In this document: positions 42,764-51,474 of the stretch, in pieces
Layout: each line of letters starts with the position of its first letter
How positions within the stretch are numbered: the stretch's first letter is position 1
DNA from: Microbacterium enclense
GTDB taxonomy: Bacteria > Actinomycetota > Actinomycetes > Actinomycetales > Microbacteriaceae
Assembly: GCF_001456955.1 (NCBI RefSeq)
Contig: NZ_KQ758467.1
Location: forward strand, 186,001 to 250,000
Reading direction: 5' to 3'
Length of the DNA: 64,000 nucleotides
Made by a program: the position numbers and the translations under genes
The notes under the pieces: generated by a model
Seen by the model: only the letters and a program-made list of their open reading frames with translations
The model's database searches: none
What the model was told of the DNA's origin: nothing

Positions 42764-43098
42764 GAGGGTTCGCCGGGTCCCGCCTGGTCGGCGGCGTCGG
42801 CCTCGTCGGGCCACTCGACCACGAGGCCGGGCACGTCGTTCTCGCGCAGGTAGTGCGCGACGAACGGGCAGGAGGGGATGACGCTGCCGCCGCGGCGGGC
42901 GAGGTCGCTCAGCGCTTCGCTGGCGAGGGTCTTGCCGAGACCCCGGCCCTTGAACGCGGGGTCGACCTCGGTGTGGGGCAGATTCAGGCGGTCGTCGCCC
43001 GCGGGGCGGAACTCGAGGAACCCGCCCAGCTCGTCGCCCACGTGGATCTCGTAGCGGCGTGCCTCGTCGTTTCGGGTCACGGTCACGTCATCGGCCAT
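42760..43098 (-). CDS. GNAT-like N-acetyltransferase (YjdJ/Gcn5-related, short form)
   Basis: 112 aa from ATG 43098, with AGGAGA ahead. It is the small one-domain form: RRYEIHVGDELGGFLEFRP, LPHTEVDPAFKGRGLGKTLASEALSDLARRGGSVIPSCPFVAHYL. The RGLGKTLASEAL stretch is the acetyl-CoA pyrophosphate loop, and PSCPFVAHYL is diagnostic of this subgroup. The substrate is unknown. Co-translated with pirin by a 4-base overlap. Confidence 0.9.
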   Translation of the reverse strand: MADDVTVTRNDEARRYEIHVGDELGGFLEFRPAGDDRLNLPHTEVDPAFKGRGLGKTLASEALSDLARRGGSVIPSCPFVAHYLRENDVPGLVVEWPDEADAADQAGPGEPS

Positions 43099-43218
43099 CG
43101 GCGTCTCCTGTCGTCGGTGTCCACAGCAACGTACGTCGGCCCTGCGGTGTTCCGCACCCCCTCGACAGCGCGGCATCCGTCCCCGTGCGCGGGATCGACG
43201 TCACCCCTCCGGCGAGGA

Positions 43219-43977
<759 letters not shown>

Positions 43978-44056
43978 GACGGCTCTCTATCGGGTGGACG
44001 CGACGTGCGCGGGACAACCGGGACTGTCGCCGATCGAAGCGTCGGGCACGTGAACA

Positions 44057-44068
44057 AACAACGTTGTT
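44057..44068 (+). promoter_or_regulatory. Perfect 12-bp palindrome in a divergent promoter region
   Basis: AACAACGTTGTT, inside the 166-bp space between the LANTG surface gene and the PHP hydrolase gene. Its length, symmetry and place fit an operator; no regulator gene is adjacent. Confidence 0.5.
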
Positions 44069-44143
44069 CCGTCGGCATCCGTATGAGCGTCATTAACTCG
44101 GCGTCGCTACGGTCCCCGTCGTCCCTCACACGAAAGCCCGTCG

Positions 44144-45832
44144 ATGCCTGAACACAACACCCCTTCCGGTTTCACCCGTCGCACCTTCCTCGCCGCGACA
44201 GCCGTGGCGACAGCCACCACATCCGTCGGCCTCGCCGCCGGAACGACGGGGGCGCAGGCGGCGATGTCCGGTGCGGCGGACGCGACGACCCCTCGCGCGG
44301 CGGGAGCGGTCGATCCGGCCCGCGTGCAATGGGTGGTCTTCGATCACCACGTGCACTCGTTCTATTCGCACGACGCGAAGTACGCCATGACGACCATCCT
44401 CGACAATGCGCAGCGCTTCGGGGTGGGCGCGATCGCGTTCACCGAGCACAGCAACTTCGGCCACGCCAACACCGGTGGCATCTTCAACGCCGCCCGCGAG
44501 ATCGAGGTGGCCCGCGCGGCTCGCCCCGACCTGCTCGTCTTCCAGGGGTTGGAGTGGTACATCCCCGCCGCCGAGCACGGCACCGTGCTGGTCGCCCCGG
44601 GGCCCCAGGTGACGCAGATCCTGCGTCGCTTCGAGCTGCTGTTCGACGGCAAACTGAACAAATGGGACAAGCCCGACCCGGCCACCGACCAGGCTGCCGA
44701 GTACCTCCAGCACGCGGTCGAGGGCATCCAGTGGCTCGCGCAGCAGCGCGACGAGGGTCTCATCGACGACGTGCTCGTGCTGGCCAACCATCCCTGCCGC
44801 TTGGGCATCGATTCCCCCGCCGAGCTGCGAGCGTGGCAGGATGCCGACCCCGACATCTTCATCGGGATGGAGGGCGCGCCGGGTGCGCAGGCATCGGGCC
44901 TGGCGACCAACACCTCCGACGCGAGCCAGCGGGGCGAGTACGAGAACGCGCCCGGCACCTACTCCTACGCCGGTTTCCCCGAGGTGGCCTACCGCCTGCA
45001 CGGGGGCTTCGACTGGATGACCGCCGTCGTCGGCGGCATGTGGGACAGCCTCCTCAGCGAGGGTCGCCGGTGGTGGATCACCACCAACAGCGACCTGCAC
45101 CTCAAGAACCTCGACACCGTGCGAGTGGGTGATTTCCCCACCGGGGACAACTGGGAGGCCGGTCTCACCCTCGGCAACTTCAACCGCGCGGGTCGCCGAC
45201 CCGAGCCCATCGCGACCTCCGATCCCCAGTTCGGAAGCGACCTGTGGCCCGGTGAGTTCAGTCGGAACCACGTCGGGGTCACCGACCGGACGCACACGGG
45301 CTTGATGTCAGCCGTCCGCGCGGGCCGCGTCTGGGTCGACCACGGTCACCTCATCTCGGGGCTGTCCGTGGCGCTGCGATCCGTCGACGACACGGCGGTG
45401 ACCGCGACCCTCGGCGAAACCCTCACCGTGGCCTCGGGCACCGCTCTCGAGCTCGTCATTGACGTGGAGCCGACCACCACCCCCAACTCCTACGGCATCC
45501 TGCCCCGGCTGGCGCATCTCGACGTGATCGCTGGTGTGGTCACCGGTCCGGTCGCCGACCGTCAGACGATGTCGGCCCCGCAGACCCGTGTCGTGAAGAT
45601 GCTCGATGTCAGCGATCGCAGCGCTTCCCGGTTCCAGGTCGTGGTGCCGCTGGGGGCCGTCGAGGCCGACGGGTATCTCCGCCTGCGCGGTTCGGACGGC
45701 AAGCGCAACGGCGTCGGCCCGATGGGCGCCGATGTCGACCCGCGCGCTCCGCAGCCCCACGCCGCGGGCGAGGCGAACTGCTGGCTCGACACCTGGATGT
45801 ACACCAACCCGATCTTCGTCGAGATCGGCTGA
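44144..45832 (+). CDS. Tat-exported PHP-type metallohydrolase (CehA/McbA-like)
   Basis: 562 aa. The Tat signal is FTRRTFLAATAVATATTSVGLAAG. The PHP domain follows: VVFDHHVHSFYSHDAKYAMTTILDNAQ (first HxH metal ligands), AIAFTEHSNFG (third motif), VFQGLEWYIP (Glu ligand), LVLANHPCRLG, and ITTNSDLHLKN (late Asp-x-His). CehA/McbA-type enzymes cleave phosphoesters or carbamates using metal ions. The C-terminal 170 residues form a beta-rich domain. It should act outside the cytoplasm. Nine bases downstream is a TatA gene, an unusual pairing. Confidence 0.85.
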   Translation: MPEHNTPSGFTRRTFLAATAVATATTSVGLAAGTTGAQAAMSGAADATTPRAAGAVDPARVQWVVFDHHVHSFYSHDAKYAMTTILDNAQRFGVGAIAFTEHSNFGHANTGGIFNAAREIEVARAARPDLLVFQGLEWYIPAAEHGTVLVAPGPQVTQILRRFELLFDGKLNKWDKPDPATDQAAEYLQHAVEGIQWLAQQRDEGLIDDVLVLANHPCRLGIDSPAELRAWQDADPDIFIGMEGAPGAQASGLATNTSDASQRGEYENAPGTYSYAGFPEVAYRLHGGFDWMTAVVGGMWDSLLSEGRRWWITTNSDLHLKNLDTVRVGDFPTGDNWEAGLTLGNFNRAGRRPEPIATSDPQFGSDLWPGEFSRNHVGVTDRTHTGLMSAVRAGRVWVDHGHLISGLSVALRSVDDTAVTATLGETLTVASGTALELVIDVEPTTTPNSYGILPRLAHLDVIAGVVTGPVADRQTMSAPQTRVVKMLDVSDRSASRFQVVVPLGAVEADGYLRLRGSDGKRNGVGPMGADVDPRAPQPHAAGEANCWLDTWMYTNPIFVEIG

Positions 45833-45840
45833 GCGGCGTC

Positions 45841-46050
45841 ATGGGTCTTCTCGGCAACGCGTTCAGCGGGTGGCATCTGCTCCTCATCCTCGCCGTGATC
45901 CTGCTGCTGTTCGGCGCGGCGAAGCTCCCGGGCTTGGCCAAGGGCGTCGGCGAGTCGGTGCGGATCCTCCGTTCGGAGAGCCGGACTCCCCCCGGTGCCG
46001 GGGGTGAACGTCCCTCATCGGCACCGGCCGGACCCGACCCGTCGTCCTGA
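45841..46050 (+). CDS. tatA: TatA/E-type translocase subunit (second tatA in the window)
   Basis: 69 aa. MGLLGNAFSGWHLLLILAVILLLFGAAKLPGLAKGVGESVRILRSESR shows the hydrophobic helix, FGAAKLP hinge and amphipathic helix of TatA. The tail is short and Pro-rich. It starts 9 bases after the PHP hydrolase stop, so the two are co-transcribed. TatA copies bound to one substrate gene are uncommon. With tatA at 37732-37983 the window has two tatA genes but only one tatB and one tatC. Confidence 0.9.
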   Translation: MGLLGNAFSGWHLLLILAVILLLFGAAKLPGLAKGVGESVRILRSESRTPPGAGGERPSSAPAGPDPSS

Positions 46051-46123
46051 CGCCTCCGCGCCACTGCGGAGAACGTCGCGCACGCCGCTCGTCGCACCGA
46101 TCGCGCCGTTCGCCGCACGATGA

Positions 46124-46156
46124 GCGGATGCCACTGGCCCGGCCCGTGGCATCCGC
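46124..46156 (+). terminator. Terminator built from an inverted GGATGCC pair
   Basis: Perfect 11-bp arms GCGGATGCCAC (46124-46134) and GTGGCATCCGC (46146-46156), 73 bases after the second tatA stop and 41 before the cstA start. Followed by TTAG. Confidence 0.7.
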
Positions 46157-46197
46157 TTAGCCTGCTCGAGTCCGCAGTGCCGCGAGCAGGAGAACCC

Positions 46198-48462
46198 ATG
46201 AGCGCTTCCGTCGACGACGACATCGTCACCGATCCGAACCTTCCCCCCGTCGCCGTAGAGCCCGAGAAGCTCCGCAGCAGATGGACCCCCGCCAAGATCG
46301 CGCTCTGGATCGGGATCGCCCTGCTGGGTGGCCTCGGCTGGACGATGCTGGCGATCGTGCGCGGAGAGACCGTTAACGCGATCTGGTTCGTGTTCGCAGC
46401 CGTGTGCACGTATCTGATCGGCTACCGCTTCTATTCGAAGGTCATCGAGCGGTACATCACGCGCCCCGACGACCGTCGGGCCACCCCCGCCGAGCGCAAG
46501 CAGGACGGCAAGGACTACGTCCCCACCGACCGCCGCGTGCTCTACGGCCACCACTTCGCCGCCATCGCCGGTGCCGGCCCGCTCGTCGGTCCGGTCCTCG
46601 CCGCCCAGATGGGCTACCTGCCGGGCACGATCTGGATCATCGTCGGCGTCATCCTCGCCGGCGCGGTGCAGGACTACCTCGTGCTGTTCTTCTCGATGCG
46701 CCGCGGTGGCCGCACGATCGGCCAGATGGCTCGTGACGAGCTGGGCAGGATCGGCGGCACCGCGGCGATCCTCGCCAGCCTGCTCATCATGCTGATCATC
46801 GTCGCGATCCTCGCGCTCGTCGTGGTGAACGCGCTCGGCGAGAGCCCCTGGGGCGTGTTCAGCGTTTCGATGACGATCCCGATCGCCCTCTTCATGGGCC
46901 TGTACCTGCGCTACATCCGCCCGGGACGCATCACCGAGATCTCGATCATCGGCTTCGTGCTGCTGATCGGCGCGATCGTCGCCGGCGGCTGGGTCGCCTC
47001 GACCGAGTGGGGCTACGCGGCCTTCCACCTCGACCGCACGGTCATCGCCTGGGGCATCATCATCTACGGCTTCGTCGCGGCGGTGCTTCCGGTGTGGCTG
47101 CTGCTCGCCCCGCGCGACTACCTGTCGACCTTCATGAAGGTCGGCGTGATCGTCATGCTCGCCGGCGCGATCGTGCTCGTGCGGCCCGAGATCTCGGTGC
47201 CCGCGTTCAGCGAGTTCGCCGGCGGCCAGACGGGTCCCGTATTCAGCGGCCCCATCTTCCCGTTCCTCTTCGTCACGATCGCCTGCGGTGCCTTGAGCGG
47301 GTTCCACGCCCTCATCGCCTCGGGCACGACGCCCAAGCTCGTCGAGAAGGAGCGCCAGACGCGCTTCATCGGTTACGGCGGCATGCTCATGGAGTCGTTC
47401 GTGGCGATCATGGCGCTCGTCGCCGCCCTGTCGATCGACCGGGGCATCTACTTCGCGATGAACTCCTCGCCCGCCGCGACCCTCGGCACCGTCGAGGGGG
47501 CCGTCGCGTTCGTGAACGGCCTCGGCCTCGCGGGCGTCAATCTCACGCCCGACATGCTCACCTCCACCGCCGCCGCGGTCGGCGAGAGCTCGATCGTCTC
47601 GCGCACCGGTGGCGCCCCGACCCTCGCGTTGGGTCTCGCGCACATCATGCAGCAGGCCCTCGGCGGTCAGGCGATGATGGCGTTCTGGTACCACTTCGCG
47701 ATCATGTTCGAGGCGCTGTTCATCCTCACGGCGGTGGATGCCGGAACCCGCGTGGCCCGCTTCATGCTCCAGGACTCGATCGGCACCGTCATCCCGAAGT
47801 TCAAGGACCTGTCGTGGCGGCCCGGTGCCTGGATCTGCACGGCGATCATGGTCGCGGGCTGGGGCTCGATCCTCATCCTCGGTGTGACCGACCCGCTCGG
47901 CGGCATCAACACCTTCTTCCCGCTCTTCGGTATCGCCAACCAGCTGCTCGCGGCGATCGCGCTCGCCGTGGTGCTCGCGATCGTCGCCAAACGGGGCCGG
48001 TCGTACTTCCGGTGGCTGTGGATCGTGGCCGTGCCGCTGGCGTTCGCCGCGGTCGTGACGATCACGGCATCCATGTACAAGATCTTCTCGCCGGTGCCGG
48101 CGGTCGGATACTGGGCCAACCACTTCGCCTTCCGCGGCGCGCTCGCAGAGGGCAAGACCGAGTTCGGCACGGCGAAGAGCGTCGCCGCGATGGAGGCCGT
48201 CGTGCGCAACACCTTCGTGCAGGGCGTGCTGTCGGTGATCTTCGTCACGCTCGCGATCATCGTGATCGTCATGGCGGTGATCGTGACGGTCCAGGCGCTG
48301 CGGGGCGGCGGGGGAGAGAACCTCGAGGACGCGCCCGTGCCCTCCCGCCGCTTCGCCGCCGCGGGCTTCCTCGCCACGAAGGAGGAGCGCGAGATCGAGA
48401 AGGAGTGGGAGGCCCTCCCCGCCGACCACCCCGGCCGCCCGTCCGTCTCGTCCCACCACTGA
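46198..48462 (+). CDS. cstA: Carbon-starvation (CstA-family) membrane transporter
   Basis: 754 aa from ATG 46198, with AGGAGA ahead. About 16-18 membrane helices. The family blocks are AGAGPLVGPVLAAQMGYLPGTIWIIVGVILAGAVQDY, GGRTIGQMARDELGRIGG, FHALIASGTTPKL, GGQAMMAFWYHFAIMFEALFILTAVDAGTR and LFGIANQLLAAIALAV. CstA proteins take up peptides or pyruvate (as BtsT/CstA do in enterobacteria). A YbdD-type partner gene follows 11 bp later, then a LytS/LytR pair resembling BtsSR, so induction by pyruvate is a good guess. Confidence 0.95.
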   Translation: MSASVDDDIVTDPNLPPVAVEPEKLRSRWTPAKIALWIGIALLGGLGWTMLAIVRGETVNAIWFVFAAVCTYLIGYRFYSKVIERYITRPDDRRATPAERKQDGKDYVPTDRRVLYGHHFAAIAGAGPLVGPVLAAQMGYLPGTIWIIVGVILAGAVQDYLVLFFSMRRGGRTIGQMARDELGRIGGTAAILASLLIMLIIVAILALVVVNALGESPWGVFSVSMTIPIALFMGLYLRYIRPGRITEISIIGFVLLIGAIVAGGWVASTEWGYAAFHLDRTVIAWGIIIYGFVAAVLPVWLLLAPRDYLSTFMKVGVIVMLAGAIVLVRPEISVPAFSEFAGGQTGPVFSGPIFPFLFVTIACGALSGFHALIASGTTPKLVEKERQTRFIGYGGMLMESFVAIMALVAALSIDRGIYFAMNSSPAATLGTVEGAVAFVNGLGLAGVNLTPDMLTSTAAAVGESSIVSRTGGAPTLALGLAHIMQQALGGQAMMAFWYHFAIMFEALFILTAVDAGTRVARFMLQDSIGTVIPKFKDLSWRPGAWICTAIMVAGWGSILILGVTDPLGGINTFFPLFGIANQLLAAIALAVVLAIVAKRGRSYFRWLWIVAVPLAFAAVVTITASMYKIFSPVPAVGYWANHFAFRGALAEGKTEFGTAKSVAAMEAVVRNTFVQGVLSVIFVTLAIIVIVMAVIVTVQALRGGGGENLEDAPVPSRRFAAAGFLATKEEREIEKEWEALPADHPGRPSVSSHH

Positions 48463-48473
48463 GTCCGCGGGAC

Positions 48474-48710
48474 ATGACGAACATGGATGCCACGACCCCC
48501 GGCCCCCTGCAGCGCGTCGGCGCACGGGTGGTGCGGGCGGGTCGTGGCATCCGGTGGTACGTCACGACACTGATGGGCGACCGGGCCTACGACGTGTACG
48601 TCGCGCACCTGAAGGCCCAGCATCCTGACGCGACACCGCTCACCGAGCGGCAGTTCTGGCGGCAGCGCACCGCCGAGCAAGACGCCAACCCGGGCGCGCG
48701 CTGCTGCTGA
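48474..48710 (+). CDS. YbdD/YjiX-family small protein, CstA partner
   Basis: 78 aa from ATG 48474 (ATG 48483 is in frame). RGIRWYVTTLMGDRAYDVYVAHLKAQHPDATPLTERQFWRQR is the compact family core. It always sits beside cstA/btsT, and in E. coli the pair forms a functional transport unit. 11 bp downstream of cstA. Confidence 0.9.
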   Translation: MTNMDATTPGPLQRVGARVVRAGRGIRWYVTTLMGDRAYDVYVAHLKAQHPDATPLTERQFWRQRTAEQDANPGARCC

Positions 48711-48723
48711 GTAGGCTTCGACA

Positions 48724-49896
48724 ATGCTCGATGCCCCGCTGCTCGCCGGTGCGGCGGGCGTGGTCGTCGGCGTCGCGCTGACCCTGGTGCTCGTCTACGC
48801 TCGCCGTTTTGCGCTCGCCCCGCGCGACCTCGGCAGCGACGCCGAGCGGGCCACCCATCGCACGCTCCACGTCGCGGCGGCCGCGGCGGCGGCGCTGCGC
48901 GGCGGACGCGACGAACCGGATGCCACCCGCGCGGCGAAGCACCTGCGGGTCCTGCTGGCCGCCGACGCGGTGGCGATCGTGGAGTCGGGAGCCGACCGGG
49001 TGGCCGTCGACGGCCCCGACGCGCTCGCCGGACCCGCCCGGCGGATCGCCACCCGCGTGTACGAGTCGGGACGTCGGCAGGTCTTCAGCGAGGCCGGCGA
49101 AGCCGCGGTCGGCGCGCCGATCGTCGTCGACGGGAGGGTGTGGGGCGCGGTCGTCGCCTTCGCCGCCGACGTGCGCGCTCCGCTCGTGCGTGCCACGGGC
49201 GATGTCGCCGACTGGTGCGCGGCCCAGATCGAGCTCGCGGGGCTCGACGCGTCTCGCGCGGCCCTCGCCGAGGCGGAGCTGAGGGCGCTGCGCGCGCAGA
49301 TCAGCCCCCACTTCATCTACAACGCCCTCACCGCGATCGCGTCGTTCATCTCGACCGACCCGCCCCGGGCGCGTGATCTCGTGCTCGAGTTCGCCGATTT
49401 CACGCGGTACTCCTTCCGCCGGCAGGGCGAGTTCACGACGCTGTCGGAAGAGCTCCGCAGCATCCACTCCTACCTCGAACTGGAGCGCGCGCGCTTCGGC
49501 GACCGCCTGACCGTGCGGCTGCGCATCGCCCCCGAGACGCTGGCGACCGTCATCCCGTTCCTGTCGGTGCAACCTCTGGTCGAGAATGCGGTGCGCCATG
49601 GGCTGGAGCGACGCGAACGCGGGGGCGTGCTCACCGTGACGTCGATCGACGACGGCACGCACACCGAGGTCATCGTCGACGACGACGGCGTGGGGATGGA
49701 CCCCGATGAGCTCGCCACCCTGCTCGACCTCGACGCCCCGTCGTCGCACGTCGGCCTCCGCAACGTCGACGCGCGGCTGCGCCAGCTGTATGGCCCGGGT
49801 GGGGGCCTCGTGGTCGAGACCAACGTCGGCTCGGGAACATCGGTGCGCCTGCGGGTGCCCAAGTCGCAGCCCCAGCACGAGACGGCGCGCACATGA
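48724..49896 (+). CDS. LytS/BtsS-type sensor histidine kinase
   Basis: 390 aa. One N-terminal membrane helix (about 8-27) and a GAF-like region (65-180: LRVLLAADAVAIVESGADRVAVDG, VGAPIVVDGRVWGAVVAFA). The His_kinase block is LRAQISPHFIYNALTAIASFI, with His196. The ATPase part includes VQPLVENAVRHGLE and DDDGVGMDPDEL...HVGLRNVDARLRQLYG. It lacks the 5TM-5TMR module of LytS/BtsS, so sensing may be through GAF. It starts 13 bp after YbdD and overlaps its regulator by ATGA. Confidence 0.92.
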   Translation: MLDAPLLAGAAGVVVGVALTLVLVYARRFALAPRDLGSDAERATHRTLHVAAAAAAALRGGRDEPDATRAAKHLRVLLAADAVAIVESGADRVAVDGPDALAGPARRIATRVYESGRRQVFSEAGEAAVGAPIVVDGRVWGAVVAFAADVRAPLVRATGDVADWCAAQIELAGLDASRAALAEAELRALRAQISPHFIYNALTAIASFISTDPPRARDLVLEFADFTRYSFRRQGEFTTLSEELRSIHSYLELERARFGDRLTVRLRIAPETLATVIPFLSVQPLVENAVRHGLERRERGGVLTVTSIDDGTHTEVIVDDDGVGMDPDELATLLDLDAPSSHVGLRNVDARLRQLYGPGGGLVVETNVGSGTSVRLRVPKSQPQHETART

Positions 49897-50597
49897 GCGT
49901 CGAGGTGCTCGTGGCCGATGACGAGGCGCCGGCGCTCCATGAGCTGGCGACGCTGCTCTCCGCCGACCCCCGGGTGGGGGTCGTGCGCACCGCGAGCGGG
50001 GGAGCCGAGGCGCTGCGGATGCTGGAGCGGGGCGAGATCGCCGTGGCCTTCCTCGACATCCACATGCCCGGGATCACCGGGTTCGACCTCGCGAAGGCGC
50101 TCGCGGGGCTCCGTTCGCGTCCCGCCGTCGTCTTCGTCACGGCTGACGACTCCGGCGCGATCAGGGCCTTTGACCTGGAGGCGGTCGATTACGTGCTGAA
50201 GCCGGTGCGCGCGGAACGCCTGTACCGGGCGCTCGGGCGTGCGCTGGCCTCCGCGGCGGGAGGGGACCAACCCGACGACGAGACGATCCCCGTCACCGTC
50301 GGATCGAGCACGCGGCTGGTGCGGCGGGCCGAGATCCGCTGGGTGCAGGCGAACGGCGACTATTCGCGTCTCTACACGCCCACCTGCGACCACCTCGTGC
50401 GCATTCCGCTGTCGGAGCTCGCCGAGCGCTGGTCGGGTGCGGGATTCGTGCGCGTGCACCGCTCGTATCTCGTGCACCGCGACGCCGTCACCGAGGTGCG
50501 GTTGGCCGGCTCAGCGCCCACCGTCGTGCTGGCCGAGATCGAGCTGCCGGTGAGCCGTCGCCTCGTGCCGTCCGTGCGCGACGCGCTGCTGCGCTGA
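49893..50597 (+). CDS. LytTR-family response regulator (BtsR/LytR-like)
   Basis: 234 aa. Receiver domain with VLVADDEAPALHELATLL, phospho-acceptor Asp55 (AFLDIHMPG) and switch Lys (DYVLKPVRAERL). The LytTR DNA-binding domain follows: VTVGSSTRLVRRAEIRWVQANGDYSRLYTP, then FVRVHRSYLVHRDAVTEVR. This organisation and its place behind cstA-ybdD resemble BtsR, which activates pyruvate transport. Its last codons and stop form the first copy of a 39-bp direct repeat (50582-50620). Confidence 0.94.
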   Translation: MSVEVLVADDEAPALHELATLLSADPRVGVVRTASGGAEALRMLERGEIAVAFLDIHMPGITGFDLAKALAGLRSRPAVVFVTADDSGAIRAFDLEAVDYVLKPVRAERLYRALGRALASAAGGDQPDDETIPVTVGSSTRLVRRAEIRWVQANGDYSRLYTPTCDHLVRIPLSELAERWSGAGFVRVHRSYLVHRDAVTEVRLAGSAPTVVLAEIELPVSRRLVPSVRDALLR

Positions 50598-50659
50598 CCC
50601 CGCACCCCCTGCGGCGCCGCCGCGCTGCTGCGCTGACCCCGCACCCCCTGCGGCGCCGC
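50582..50659. repeat. 39-bp perfect tandem duplication spanning the regulator stop codon
   Basis: Two identical 39-bp units (50582-50620 and 50621-50659). The first contains the last codons and stop of the response regulator. A partial third unit (CGCGCTGCGGCGCCGCC) follows at 50660. Confidence 0.85.
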
Positions 50660-50685
50660 CGCGCTGCGGCGCCGCCCCTCTGTGT

Positions 50686-51036
50686 TGACTTGCGGGACAT
50701 GCTCGCCGGATAGGGGCGTCGGCGTACACACGGCGCGAGTCAGCGGCATCCGTCGGGTCGTCGCGCAGGCCGACGCGAGCGGTCCCGCGCTCTCGCGCAG
50801 GCCGACGCGAGCGGTCCCGTGCTCTCGCGCAGGCCGACGCGAGCGGTCCCGCGCTCTCGCGCTCCTCCGCTCTCGCGCTCCTCCGCTCTCGCGCTCCTCC
50901 GCTTCCGAGCCCCCCTGCTGCCGCGTCGCCGCGATGCTTCTCCGACGCCGCCCTCTCCGGTGACTTGCGCGAATTGCTCGCCGGATGAGGGCGTCGGCGT
51001 ACACACGGCGCAAGTCAGCGGCATCCACCGGGTCGT
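50686..51036. repeat. Pair of about 76-bp inverted-repeat elements flanking 32-bp and 16-bp tandem repeats
   Basis: Two near-identical copies (50686-50761 and 50961-51036) begin TGACTTGCG and contain GGGCGTCGGCGTACACACGG. In the 57-bp core, TGACTTGCG pairs with CGCAAGTCA (51009-51017; CGCGAGTCA in the first copy). Between them are three 32-bp units (50763, 50795 and 50827, GCGCAGGCCGACGCGAGCGG...) and three 16-bp units CTCTCGCGCTCCTCCG (50854-50901). No gene is supported in 50598-51081. Confidence 0.85.
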
Positions 51037-51081
51037 CCCGCGCATCGACGCCGGCGAGAGCGGATGCCACGATGGGATGCC

Positions 51082-51474
51082 ATGACCGACGACGAGCGTC
51101 CCCTGCCGCGCGTGCGGGTCACGGCATCCACCGCGGGTCGGGTGTCGCGCCCCGTGACGCGCGGCTTCGCGCTGCCGGGGCGCACGGCGGACGAGGCCGA
51201 CGAGGTGTTCTCGCGGGGACTGGTGCGCGCGCAGCTGCGCCTGGCCCTCGGCTGCGTCGCGGCGTTTCTCGTCGTGGCCGCCGCGTTGACCGGCATCATC
51301 GCCGCCCTGCCGACGCTCGGCGACCCGACGGTGTTCGCGGTGCCGCTGTCGTGGCTTCTGCACGCGTACGGCTTCTATCCGCTGATCCTCGTCTTCGCCC
51401 TCATCTACGCCCGGGCCGCAGCGCGGAACGAACGTCGGTACCGTCAGCTCACCGAACCCGAGGATGCCGAGTGA
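51082..51474 (+). CDS. DUF485-family membrane protein, symporter partner
   Basis: 130 aa from ATG 51082. Two membrane helices: LALGCVAAFLVVAAALTGIIAALP and LLHAYGFYPLILVFALIYARAA. The short family precedes SSS acetate/monocarboxylate symporters (as yjcH precedes actP). It overlaps the symporter start by GTGA. The N-terminal 35 residues are loose and Arg/Thr-rich. Confidence 0.85.
   Translation: MTDDERPLPRVRVTASTAGRVSRPVTRGFALPGRTADEADEVFSRGLVRAQLRLALGCVAAFLVVAAALTGIIAALPTLGDPTVFAVPLSWLLHAYGFYPLILVFALIYARAAARNERRYRQLTEPEDAE

Noticed and set aside
46015..48525. 836-codon minus-strand frame opposite cstA
   Set aside because: His/Asp/Arg-rich shadow of a transporter gene.
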